From: Thermoprotei archaeon
Lineage (GTDB): Archaea > Thermoproteota > Thermoprotei_A > Sulfolobales > Desulfurococcaceae
Direction of reading: 5' to 3'
NCBI GenBank assembly: GCA_003661825.1
Contig: QMWW01000017.1
Span: 1-14,253 of the forward strand
Length of the DNA stretch: 14,253 bases
Every line of letters starts with the position of its first letter. The first letter of the stretch is position 1. Position numbers and translations under genes: made by a program. Shown one piece after another: positions 1 through 7,372 of the stretch. A model generated the notes under the pieces. It saw only the letters and a program-made list of their open reading frames with translations. It had not been told where the DNA came from and made no database searches.

Positions 1-1060
1 CTCGAGTACTCCAGTCACTCGGGATCTTGAGGATATGGTTTGCCTCCAAGCACAAACAGGCCTCTAGATCTGGATGCTCCATGATAAACCTAGCGATAAA
101 ATAGGGTCTCTTGTAGCGTGTTAACCTACGAGCCCATATTATAACTGGTTTATCCTTAATCTCTACAGTTTTGTAGTTCTGCAATAGTTTTTCGAGTTCT
201 CTACGTGCTTCGTACTGGCCTTCACAAGATGTTCTAAAGACGATCCGTTTCTAGTATAGGAGCTATACGTTATTGGATGCATTCATCTCCTTAGATATAT
301 TCCGTTCGTTATAGGTCTAAATACTTCACTAAACTCTGGAAACACTTTCGATATTATTTCTCTATGCTTCATAGATACTACTATGGCCTTACCCAGCTTC
401 TCCAACGCGTAGATCGTCGACACTATATGCTTGCCAGCAGGAACTCCGAACTCCTTTTGAACATACTCTCCTGGATAGCTAGGATGACCCCAGGGTCCTG
501 GGGTATGTATTATTAGTCTAAACTTGTCGAGATAACCCGGTAAAGCCATTAAGATTAGGGAGGTATATGATTCTTGCAGATCAATTACGTCGATTTCGTT
601 GATCCCTATCCTGCCCATTATGTAGTAGCTCGCCGCTTTTGCTAAGAGTGCGTATTTAAGAAATTGCTGTTCAACGCTATCTTCAATATATACTTGCTCA
701 ACTAGTTTACTAGCTCATTGAGGACTAAGTACCTCGAATAAAACAACTTTAGCCGTTATAAGCAAGGTTCCAGGGTTTTATGTATACTTCTTCGTTTCTC
801 AACAATATCTTGAACGGTTCATCGCTGTATAGCGAGCTATAGATCCTAGGGTTCTGTTCTTGCGGTATAGCTATAGGCTCTTCTCCTCTAAACTTTAAAT
901 CAATATAACCCTTACTGTACGTAAGAGTTAAGACTACATACTCCAGCCCTAGGTCGCCGGCGCCATAGAACTTATCACCCTCTAAGACTCCAAGACCGCC
1001 TATACGCGTTTTTAGATCGTCATCAACACAGATCTCTGGAGTGATCGTAACTACTACCAT
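1..1060 (-). pseudogene. Decayed alpha-glucan (glycogen) phosphorylase, GT35 family, partial at left edge
   Basis: The intact family enzyme splits alpha-1,4-glucans with phosphate to give glucose-1-phosphate. Reading leftward from an ATG at 1060, which has an AGGGG ribosome site just upstream, the first 103 codons carry the family N-terminus (GGLGVLEGDKFYGAGDLG, then a YSKGYI segment). That frame stops at 749-751. Homology resumes in a second frame, with a TGA at 715-717 and then HTPGPWGH and the ITNGIYL motif at about 290-310. A TGA at 283-285 falls where the family has Trp. The third segment (about 215-60) returns to the first frame with WARRLTRYKRP. The last shifts again to VLGGKPYPQDPE, with a TGA at 15-17. 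At least three frameshifts and three stops make a sequencing slip unlikely and leave no working enzyme. Archaeal short GT35 proteins are about 500 residues, so roughly a third lies off the left edge. Family assignment rests on recalled motifs. Confidence 0.85.
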
Positions 1061-1120
1061 GTAATCCCCTAATTTTTCTCTAAAGACTTGCTCAAATACT
1101 TGGCCTAGATCCGGGTTAAC

Positions 1121-1130
1121 CTAATTATAT
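1121..1130 (+). promoter_or_regulatory. Possible TATA box for the peptidase gene
   Basis: A CTAATTATAT stretch lies 12 bases before the ATG at 1142, in the 81-base gap between the divergent phosphorylase relic and the peptidase. Archaeal TATA boxes lie about 25 bases before the transcript start. That would put the start slightly inside the annotated gene, so either transcription is leaderless from a nearby codon or a TATA-like CAAATACT stretch near 1093 is used instead. No Shine-Dalgarno site precedes 1142. Confidence 0.3.
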
Positions 1131-1141
1131 CCAGCAGATAC

Positions 1142-2821
1142 ATGATAGTTTTGTTAGCGAAAACTGTGCTTAGGAGTCTAGACTTGCTGAATACTGTGTA
1201 TAATGAGTACATAAAGTATCCTTCTAAACCGTTTGTACACGATATCCTGAAAACCATTACAAGGTACTCAAGGATTCAGGGCTCTACTGGGCTGTGGAAT
1301 GCTGTAAGGGATCTAAAGGAGATCGCCGAAGAAAGAGGTTATACAACACGCATACTTAAGATCGAACCAGGTACCAGTAAGGGCTTCGTCGAGACGCCTA
1401 TTTCGTGGAATCCTGTGGACGCGTGGATCGAGATAAAACTAGGTGATAGAGCTATAGCTACGTATCGAATAACAGAGCATCCAACATTACTAGTAGCTCA
1501 TAGTCCCGGAGGAGAAGGATGTGGTTCGCTATCCATATGTAGAGAGGATACGTGTAGTGGAGAGGTCGTTTTAGCACATGGTTATACCTATGATCTCTAC
1601 AACAATGTCGATGCAGACCTAATACTATACTATGATGAGAACAGATACCATGAAGCATTCCCATATGCAGGGCTTTTCATCAAGCCTGGTGAGGAGGAGA
1701 AGAATAAGACAATTATGACTATACCCTATAAGCTAGCCCTACACCTAATGAATATAGTGCTTAGGCGAGGGAAGAGCCTCGAGGTATGTTGGAAAGCGCA
1801 CGTAAAATATCATAATGAAGGACTACCAGTACTTATAGCTTGTAGAGGAGATGAGCCAGGAGTAGTCTTCATAAGCCATATATGTCATCCAAAACCCGGA
1901 GCACACGATAATGCTAGCGGGTCAGCCGCAAATATGGTTGTACTTGATGTGCTAGGAAAAGTTGCGAATGCTTATAAATATAGTAGCTGCCACATATGGG
2001 TACCCGAGTACACTGGAACGGTGTTTCTATATAGAGAGTTGCCATGGAAACCTCTTGGAGTAGTGAATTTAGATATGGTTGGGTCTAAGCAATACATCAC
2101 TGGTTCTACACTAGTAGTGGTTAATCCACCACGTTTTATAAGGTCTCTCATTGCACCAGCGCTCTGGATATCTGTGCAAAAAGCCATGGATCGTAGCAGT
2201 AGCTTTAATGGATTAGCAGGGCCTAGCATAAGATATAGCCTATCACCCTACAGCATGGGAAGCGACCATGACGTCTTCGTCGCGTGGGGAATGGATGCTA
2301 CTATGCTTAACGAATGGCCGAGCAAGTACTACCATACCGATATGGACGATCTAGAGACTATAGATCCCTCTAACACAGTATATGCGGGCTTAGCATGTAC
2401 TCTGGCTGGTTATTTGCTAACTAAGAGAAAGAAAGAGCTTAGAAGCATAGCAGACTACTATAGTTCGTTCATTAAGAGCTGGTATAAGCTTCAAGCCATG
2501 AAAACGGGATTTAGCTTGAATTACCTAGCTAGGTACTTGCTCAAGAAACCTGTAATAGAAAGAAAGGAATCACCTATAATGGAAACACCAATACTTTCCA
2601 GAACTCTCTACAAAATCCTCGGTAGAGAGAGGTACAAAGCTATTAGAAGAATTAAGGGAGCGCTCGCGTATCTAGGTGTTTACGCTCCTCTTGCCGAAAA
2701 TATCGGGATTAACAATCACATTAGGCATTATCGTGCCGAGCTTCTAGTGTCATGGAAAAGAAACGAGGAGAGAGAGGTAGCTGAAGCTTGGGAAACTATA
2801 AAATCTGCACTAAATATCTAG
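1142..2821 (+). CDS. M28-type metallo-aminopeptidase-like protein (DUF4910 family)
   Basis: This is a predicted zinc-dependent, cytosolic exopeptidase-fold protein; no signal peptide or membrane segment is seen. The metal-site pattern of family M28 is in order: HICHPKPGAHDNASG at about 246-260 (His and Asp256), VPEYTGT with Glu289, NLDMVG with Asp311, and YYHTDMDD with His398. A GSDHDVF segment lies at 373-379. The N-terminal 180 residues and the helical, basic tail (about 430-559) flank the catalytic region. At 559 residues it is long for a plain M28 enzyme but fits my recollection of archaeal DUF4910 proteins. The substrate is unknown; peptide turnover is the natural guess. The start is uncertain: ATG at 1142 has no ribosome site, and TTG 1151 or GTG 1166 are alternatives. 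pheT follows after 91 bases on the same strand and could be partly co-transcribed. Confidence 0.82.
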   Translation: MIVLLAKTVLRSLDLLNTVYNEYIKYPSKPFVHDILKTITRYSRIQGSTGLWNAVRDLKEIAEERGYTTRILKIEPGTSKGFVETPISWNPVDAWIEIKLGDRAIATYRITEHPTLLVAHSPGGEGCGSLSICREDTCSGEVVLAHGYTYDLYNNVDADLILYYDENRYHEAFPYAGLFIKPGEEEKNKTIMTIPYKLALHLMNIVLRRGKSLEVCWKAHVKYHNEGLPVLIACRGDEPGVVFISHICHPKPGAHDNASGSAANMVVLDVLGKVANAYKYSSCHIWVPEYTGTVFLYRELPWKPLGVVNLDMVGSKQYITGSTLVVVNPPRFIRSLIAPALWISVQKAMDRSSSFNGLAGPSIRYSLSPYSMGSDHDVFVAWGMDATMLNEWPSKYYHTDMDDLETIDPSNTVYAGLACTLAGYLLTKRKKELRSIADYYSSFIKSWYKLQAMKTGFSLNYLARYLLKKPVIERKESPIMETPILSRTLYKILGRERYKAIRRIKGALAYLGVYAPLAENIGINNHIRHYRAELLVSWKRNEEREVAEAWETIKSALNI

Positions 2822-2912
2822 TATAGGGTTTCGTCATATAAAGGGAGAAACACCTACAAATAGTTAAGTTATAGTTAAGAGCATAGATAGCAGAACCGAT
2901 AGGTGTAGGCTA
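2822..2912 (+). promoter_or_regulatory. pheT upstream region: TATA-like box, ribosome site, small inverted repeat
   Basis: The gap before pheT holds an AT-rich TATA-like stretch (GTTAAGTTATAGTTAAG, about 2862-2878) that could start a transcript near 2895. An AGGTG ribosome site at 2901-2905 supports the GTG start at 2913. ACACCTA at 2850-2856 is the exact reverse complement of TAGGTGT at 2900-2906. In a read-through transcript from the peptidase gene it could pair with and cover the ribosome site. A transcript starting near 2895 would lack the left arm. Confidence 0.4.
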
Positions 2913-4583
2913 GTGCCCGTTATAAGAGTTGCTAAATGGGATTTAGACAGGCTCGTTGGCCGTGATCTCAGTTACGCCGAGATCGCTTATCTGTTACCTA
3001 AGTTAAAGTGCGAGATAGAGAGTTTTGAACATGGAGAAATAGAGTATGAGGCAACTCATGATAGACCTGATCTTTACAGTGTTGAGGGCCTTGCCAGAGG
3101 TATAAAATACCTACTGGGAATACCTAGTAAGCAGTTCAGCTTTATTGATAATAGGTACAAGGCCTACAATTTAGGCGTACCCAAGAGGCCTTATGTAGCA
3201 TTCGCGATAGTTAGAGATGTCGAATTAGACGATGAAGCTGTAAAGCAGATAATGCAGCTTCAAGAAAAACTAGCTACTACGTATGGACGGAACAGGAGGA
3301 AAGCAAGTATTGGAGTATATGATTTAGACAGCTTCTCCATGCCAGTATTCTACGAACTTAGAGATCCAAGTACTACGAGGTTTACACCATTGAACGAAAG
3401 GAACGATATGGATCTTAGAGAGATATTGGTAGAAACTGAGAAGGGGAGAATCTATGGATGGATAATTAGTAGTTGGGAGAAATACCCAGTTATAAGGGAT
3501 AAGCACGGAAAAATACTATCATTAGTGCCAGTGATTAATAGTGATGATACTAAAGTCACTGAAGAAACACGAAACATCTTGATAGACTCTACTGGAACGG
3601 ATCCAAGCATCGTTATAGACATGGTTACCGTAATGGCTACAAGTATAGCGGAGAGAAGCAATAATAAAGAAATATATTTTGTCGATGCGGTTATGCCTAG
3701 CGGCGAAGTAATTAGAGCACCTCGACATAAAGGCAAGGTGATCGAGGTAAGCATCGATAACATCAATAGTCTCTTAGGCTTAAATCTCTCAACCAGTAAT
3801 CTTAAGACATTGCTAACAAAGCTAGGATATAAGAGCGTAGAGATAAGGAATAAAACAATAGTTGTGGAAGCCCCACCTTATAGGATTGATCTAAAGAATT
3901 GGGTAGATGTGGCTGAAGACATAGCGATAGCCTATGGCTATGAACTACTGGGGAGAGAAGCAAACGAGTTACCGCCAGCAACTCATCCTGGAAGGCTACA
4001 CCCTATTGAGTACCTATCTAAGATGTTTCGCAAGCTCCTAGTAGGATATGGTTACATAGAGGTAGCAAATTATATGATGAGCAACCCAGATACACAGTTT
4101 AGACTCTTTAATATTCAAGGCAATATGATTAAGGTCTCTAACCCTAAGATGGAAAAATACACTGGGCTAAGAGTTTGGCTAACACCTGGTCTCCTTGAAG
4201 TAATCAAGAAGAACTCTGGCAAGGAGCACTATATAAGGATATTCGAAGTGGGAGATGTAGTGATACCTAACCCCAGCAGCGAAACAGGTGCACGTACAGA
4301 GCGTAAACTAGGAATAGCTATATCTCATGGCAAAGCTACATTAACAGATGGATTAGCCCTAGTAGTAGCGTTATTTGAACTTATAGGCCTAAAACCTAGC
4401 TTTAGGAGAAAGGCTATTGAAGGCCTCTTGCCAGAGAGATCAGCAGAGATCGTTGTGATAGGTAAGAATGTGGGATTCCTAGGAGAAGTCCACCCACAAG
4501 TGCTAAGAAGGCTCAAGATAGATAATCCCGTTGTGGTGATCGAAGTCTCTTTAAACAGCTTATTAGACCTAATTACATTATAA
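2913..4583 (+). CDS. pheT: Phenylalanyl-tRNA synthetase beta subunit
   Basis: Beta subunit of the heterotetrameric enzyme that charges tRNA-Phe; it supports the catalytic alpha chain, and its B3/B4 domain edits mischarged Tyr-tRNA. The 556-residue length fits the short archaeal/eukaryal form without the bacterial tRNA-binding N-terminus. Visible landmarks are ATHDRPDLYSVEGLARG (about 47-63), the B3/B4 region (about 95-250), the B5 segment with PPYRIDLKNWVDVAEDIAIA (about 321-340), and a class II-like core at 350-556 with RIFEVGDVV and GFLGEVHPQVL. The GTG start has an AGGTG site 7 bases upstream. Its partner pheS is not next door but on the other strand at 8625-10169. The gene ends 79 bases before the convergent antiporter. 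Confidence 0.97.
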   Translation: MPVIRVAKWDLDRLVGRDLSYAEIAYLLPKLKCEIESFEHGEIEYEATHDRPDLYSVEGLARGIKYLLGIPSKQFSFIDNRYKAYNLGVPKRPYVAFAIVRDVELDDEAVKQIMQLQEKLATTYGRNRRKASIGVYDLDSFSMPVFYELRDPSTTRFTPLNERNDMDLREILVETEKGRIYGWIISSWEKYPVIRDKHGKILSLVPVINSDDTKVTEETRNILIDSTGTDPSIVIDMVTVMATSIAERSNNKEIYFVDAVMPSGEVIRAPRHKGKVIEVSIDNINSLLGLNLSTSNLKTLLTKLGYKSVEIRNKTIVVEAPPYRIDLKNWVDVAEDIAIAYGYELLGREANELPPATHPGRLHPIEYLSKMFRKLLVGYGYIEVANYMMSNPDTQFRLFNIQGNMIKVSNPKMEKYTGLRVWLTPGLLEVIKKNSGKEHYIRIFEVGDVVIPNPSSETGARTERKLGIAISHGKATLTDGLALVVALFELIGLKPSFRRKAIEGLLPERSAEIVVIGKNVGFLGEVHPQVLRRLKIDNPVVVIEVSLNSLLDLITL

Positions 4584-4594
4584 GCTCTTACTAT

Positions 4595-4665
4595 GAGAGG
4601 ATGAGGCTTGGAAGGGACTACCCACTATAAGTGGGGATGAGTGGACGGGCCTGGCTGATGCCCTA
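4595..4665 (+). ncRNA. Possible small structured RNA (C/D-box-like) after pheT
   Basis: The gap between convergent pheT and the antiporter is clearly GC-richer than nearby intergenic DNA, a usual sign of structured RNA in AT-leaning hyperthermophiles. It contains a perfect hairpin, CCCACT-ATA-AGTGGG (4621-4635), and a second stem, GGGC/GCCC (4647-4650 with 4660-4663). Two near-C boxes (AGGATGA 4598-4604 and GGGATGA 4634-4640, each 6 of 7 against RTGATGA) and a CTGA D box (4655-4658) have C/D guide RNA spacing: 13 bases to a poor D' (CTAC) and 14 bases to D. No strong outer stem is seen and I could not assign a target. A CTTTTCCCTT run (4671-4680) may end transcription. It could instead be only the pheT 3' end. 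Confidence 0.25.
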
Positions 4666-5865
4666 AACGGCTTTTCCCTTATATACAATGGTGTATATAA
4701 GAGGAGTTAGGATAGTTGTCGTCAAAGCAACCGTGAGTACTGTACTAAAAACTGTTTGATCAATTAATTCAGCTTCTAGGCCTAGCCTTAAGAGAGCTAT
4801 ATCTAGGGATCCCCTACTCCCCATTAAAATGCCTGCTGCAATAGCGCTGCTACGATCTCGAAACACTGTGTAAGCGTATGGATATACACCTATGAACTTA
4901 CCGATCATAGCTAGGGTTAGTAGCGAGGCATAGAGTATTACGTCTACCTCTCTTATAGAGTAAGACAAGCCTACATATACGAAGAATATAGGTATGAATA
5001 TGACGTCAAGTATTACGGCGAAATCGCTTATAAAGTTTGTCAATGCTATCCTGGTTCTAAGCATGGGATCATGAAACTCTCTGCTTCTAGATATAATTAC
5101 ACCTGCTAAGTAAGCTCCAAGGAGTTCACTTAAACCAACCATACGCGCTATCAATGCTAGTACTAGAGCTATGAGAACTACCGACGATGCAAACCAGAAG
5201 TAGTTTTTAGACATGTACTGGTATATCCTAGTGTACTTACTTGAGAATAAGCTACTAATGTAAAACGCTATAGCTATGAATGCCACTGTCTTGGCAGTAA
5301 ATGCTAGAAGGTCTTCTATGGAAAGCTCTCTAAGCCCAAACCCTGTGAGTAGGGTAATCAGGTAAACAGCTATTATGTCATCGAAAAAGCTTGCACCTAT
5401 AACAAGTGAGCGAAGCTTTGATTCTCCGCTACGCGCTAATACTCCAGCAACTGTTTCTGTAGCAGTATTTGACAACGCTACGGCTATGAAGAGGGATATA
5501 ATGGAAGGAAACCCAAGTAGCCATAAATACGTGTATACAGCGATGAACGTAACAATGATCCCTAAGGATCCCATAGCGACTACTTCCTTAAAGTTAGATT
5601 TTATCTCTCTAAATTCCGTGGTAAGCCCGGTATACAGCATGAGGAGAATTAAGCCTAGATACGCTATACTGGTTAGTTCTAAGTAAAACTCTATTATGCC
5701 CAGCACGTATGGTCCTACAATGAACCCTGCTAACACGTAGGCTGGTATAGGGTTTAAATTAAGCCTCCTAAACGGTATTTCAAGTAGCTTAGCAGAAGCC
5801 AACATTACTACTACATAGAATATAAGCGTGGAGGTCTCCAACCCTCCCCACTCTACAACACACAT
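4663..5865 (-). CDS. CPA2-type Na+(K+)/H+ antiporter membrane protein
   Basis: This is a predicted secondary transporter exchanging a monovalent cation for protons across the cytoplasmic membrane. The 400 residues are almost wholly hydrophobic, forming about 12 membrane segments, with no C-terminal TrkA nucleotide-binding domain. Family marks are the crossing-loop segment LSNTATETVAG (131-141), GASFFDDIIAVYLI with adjacent Asp162-Asp163, GAYLAGVIISRS (250-261), a buried Lys at 323, and GSRGSLDIALL (349-359). The DD pair is typical of electrogenic members such as NapA, whereas KefC-type channels carry DQ and NhaP types ND. The start at 5865 has no ribosome site; a TTG at 5838 sits directly after GGGGAGGG, which is too close to act as its site. 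A leaderless start is possible. The gene stands alone, convergent with pheT. Confidence 0.9.
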   Translation of the reverse strand: MCVVEWGGLETSTLIFYVVVMLASAKLLEIPFRRLNLNPIPAYVLAGFIVGPYVLGIIEFYLELTSIAYLGLILLMLYTGLTTEFREIKSNFKEVVAMGSLGIIVTFIAVYTYLWLLGFPSIISLFIAVALSNTATETVAGVLARSGESKLRSLVIGASFFDDIIAVYLITLLTGFGLRELSIEDLLAFTAKTVAFIAIAFYISSLFSSKYTRIYQYMSKNYFWFASSVVLIALVLALIARMVGLSELLGAYLAGVIISRSREFHDPMLRTRIALTNFISDFAVILDVIFIPIFFVYVGLSYSIREVDVILYASLLTLAMIGKFIGVYPYAYTVFRDRSSAIAAGILMGSRGSLDIALLRLGLEAELIDQTVFSTVLTVALTTTILTPLIYTIVYKGKAV

Positions 5866-6136
5866 GTAGCTGAGTTAATAGATATTACCTCGATAGAGAT
5901 AATGCACTTTACTAGCCGGAGACTTGTCCACGACCTATTATGCGAATTAACCATCCTCCACAGTCCATTATTTAGCTACAATGCATAGGAGGTATAGATC
6001 CTCTATCATCAAATGCGTATCAACATAACTTATATTGACAATAACTAGTTTATATTAATAACTCGAGTTAAGAGCTATCACTAAGTACCTGTATTATATG
6101 CTCCATAGAGCGTAGAGAGGAACAGAGCTGAATAGA
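5866..6136. other. Non-coding stretch with TATA-like boxes and a 12-base palindrome
   Basis: I find no convincing gene here; the longest frames in either direction are under 20 codons or lack support. AT-rich TATA-like stretches lie at 6048-6060 and 6090-6099, and either could drive the small gene at 6137. TAACTCGAGTTA at 6059-6070 is a perfect 12-base palindrome next to the first box, a place where a repressor site would fit. On the minus strand, TAATATCT about 22 bases before 5865 could be the antiporter promoter. A purine-rich AGGAGG at 5987-5992 is not followed by an open frame of useful length. Confidence 0.5.
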
Positions 6137-6289
6137 ATGGTTGTAGATCTAGAGGAAGTGTTCAAGATCAGCTTTTGCTTTGCACTACTGGCTCTGCTTA
6201 TGGAGCTAATTGCATATATCGTTACTAGGAGAATTACTAGGAGAAAAGCTAGAGTAAAGAGCGGATTAAGACATAGATCTCGTCGATAA
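6137..6289 (+). CDS. Small single-pass membrane protein (50 residues), unknown function
   Basis: The short open frame from ATG 6137 to TAA 6287-6289 encodes an acidic N-terminus (MVVDLEEVFK), one hydrophobic helix (ISFCFALLALLMELIAYIV, about 11-29) and a strongly basic tail (TRRITRRKARVKSGLRHRSRR). The positive-inside rule predicts the tail in the cytoplasm, where it could bind RNA, DNA or lipid head groups. A GAGAGG site lies about 17 bases upstream, which is far, so ribosome-site support is weak; a TATA-like TATTATATG near 6090 is about 40 bases upstream. Its last 41 bases overlap the 3' end of the minus-strand coiled-coil gene. I recognise no family. The ordered layout (acid, membrane helix, basic tail) argues for a real gene, but a chance frame is possible. 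Confidence 0.5.
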   Translation: MVVDLEEVFKISFCFALLALLMELIAYIVTRRITRRKARVKSGLRHRSRR

Positions 6290-6377
6290 GTTCTTCAACC
6301 TTTTTCATCCTCTCCTCTAGAACATCTATTCTCTTTTCAAGATTTTCTATCTTCTCGTTTAAGTTCTCGTTACTCAT
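6249..6377 (-). CDS. Coiled-coil miniprotein (42 residues), unknown function
   Basis: The frame starts at ATG 6375-6377 with a GGTGA ribosome site 3 bases upstream and ends with TAG at 6249-6251. After a short MSNEN lead, the product is one long charged heptad-type helix: Leu, Ile, Val or Met recurs at 3/4 spacing through NLNEKIENLEKRIDVLEER and on through the end at IRSLL. This suggests a parallel dimer or trimer coiled coil, or a partner-binding helix. It lies 33 bases downstream of the radical SAM gene on the same strand and probably belongs to that transcript. Its tail overlaps the opposite-strand membrane miniprotein by 41 bases. No family is recognised. The good ribosome site and clean heptads make it more likely real than its partner. 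Confidence 0.6.
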   Translation of the reverse strand: MSNENLNEKIENLEKRIDVLEERMKKVEELIDEIYVLIRSLL

Positions 6378-6410
6378 TATTCACCAGCCCTTGTATATAG
6401 AGGTATATTC

Positions 6411-7370
6411 TTATATATTCTTAAGCCTAAAGTATACGGCTTTCTCCCAATTAATTTTCTCAGCTAAACCTCTACGAACCAAGTCCTCAGCTAACGCCAC
6501 ACCTCGAGGACCATAGAGATAGTGTATCTCCGAGGTTTTTAACGGTTTTCTAGCTAAGTGATTTATAAGCCCTAGTTCAATATTAACTAATGTTATCTTA
6601 CCATAGTTCCTGTCTTTACACATATCTACCGAGAATCCTTCTTCGGTAAACCCCTCTACAACCTTATTAATCAACTTACCGCGTACAGGTTTTACTCTAC
6701 GATCCTTGGGCACCCTGTTAACAGTCTTAATTAGTACTTTGTCGATATGAAGGCTCTTAATATCAGCAATAAGCTCGTTGAGAATTATCGCTGTAGCGTT
6801 AGTGAAGTTCTCGAATCTGAATAGATTGACTTCAACAATAAACTTATCTCTATAGGCTTTATCTATGGATCTCACTGAGGAGACTATGTCGGTGAACTTA
6901 AGGTTAGGTGCGGGATTAATGTAAATTTTACGCAGAGTACTCGGTAGATCTACTGGAATAACTATGTAATCCACTAGAGGTAGAAGGGGTTTAATCCAGC
7001 TGCTACCTATGTTAAATCCCGTAGTCCTCACTATAATTGGTACATTACACTCATACTCTCTTAAAACCTCTCTAACAGAATTAACCAATAGCGCTATATT
7101 GTAGTTTAGAAGAGGATCTCCTAGACCCCATATAGTGATGGCTTCAAAAACTATACCATTTTCCTCGATAAACTTTTTCAGATCGTTAAGAACGCTTTCG
7201 GGTTTAACTAGTAACGATGGCTGCGTAGTTCTTATTACTGTACGACCTAGTGGGCAATATATGCAGTCGTATGGACATCTCTTGGGAGGCATAAGGGGGT
7301 CTATGCCAAGAGAGAGACCGAAACACCTACTTGGATGGGGTCCATAGACGGTCTTAAGCTCTATCTTCAC
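6411..7370 (-). CDS. Radical SAM protein, COG0731-like (not classical Taw1)
   Basis: This is a predicted 4Fe-4S, S-adenosylmethionine-dependent radical enzyme of unknown substrate. The 319 residues open with YGPHPSRCFGLSLGIDPLMP, close to the YGPxPSRRLGxSLG opening of the uncharacterised COG0731 branch. Next is the cluster motif CPYDCIYC (Cys32, 36, 39), then WGLGDPLL (81-88, the usual GxGEPLL site that binds SAM). The last 60 residues (about LGLINHLARKPLKTSEIH onward) look like a winged-helix end domain. COG0731 also holds the wyosine enzyme TYW1/Taw1, but the Taw1 sequence around the cysteines differs and no flavodoxin or extra Fe-S region is visible. It starts at GTG 2 bases after the methyltransferase stop, with AGGTGG about 10 bases upstream, so translation is probably coupled. 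It sits in a block with pheS, so an RNA-related role is possible but unproven. Confidence 0.85.
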   Translation of the reverse strand: MKIELKTVYGPHPSRCFGLSLGIDPLMPPKRCPYDCIYCPLGRTVIRTTQPSLLVKPESVLNDLKKFIEENGIVFEAITIWGLGDPLLNYNIALLVNSVREVLREYECNVPIIVRTTGFNIGSSWIKPLLPLVDYIVIPVDLPSTLRKIYINPAPNLKFTDIVSSVRSIDKAYRDKFIVEVNLFRFENFTNATAIILNELIADIKSLHIDKVLIKTVNRVPKDRRVKPVRGKLINKVVEGFTEEGFSVDMCKDRNYGKITLVNIELGLINHLARKPLKTSEIHYLYGPRGVALAEDLVRRGLAEKINWEKAVYFRLKNI

Positions 7371-7372
7371 CT

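Noticed and set aside
1..1060. Several separate small genes instead of one pseudogene
   Set aside because: The pieces match successive parts of one GT35 enzyme in the right order and orientation, across three frames.
2822..2912. A T-box or Phe leader-peptide attenuator before pheT
   Set aside because: T-boxes are bacterial. No tRNA-like specifier structure or Phe-rich leader frame is present in this 91-base gap.
3452..3766. Overlapping minus-strand frames inside pheT with hydrophobic products
   Set aside because: They are antisense to a conserved pheT region, and the hydrophobicity comes from the reverse complement of charged codons.
4584..4662. A tRNA gene in the GC-rich gap after pheT
   Set aside because: There is no acceptor stem, T-loop (GGTTCRA) or anticodon arm pattern on either strand.
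5940..6030. A short gene behind the AGGAGG at 5987-5992
   Set aside because: Frames after it close within about 15 codons and show no conserved features.
6411..7370. Wyosine-synthesis enzyme Taw1
   Set aside because: The cluster motif and the YGPHPSR opening fit the other COG0731 branch, and Taw1's typical surroundings of the cysteines are missing.
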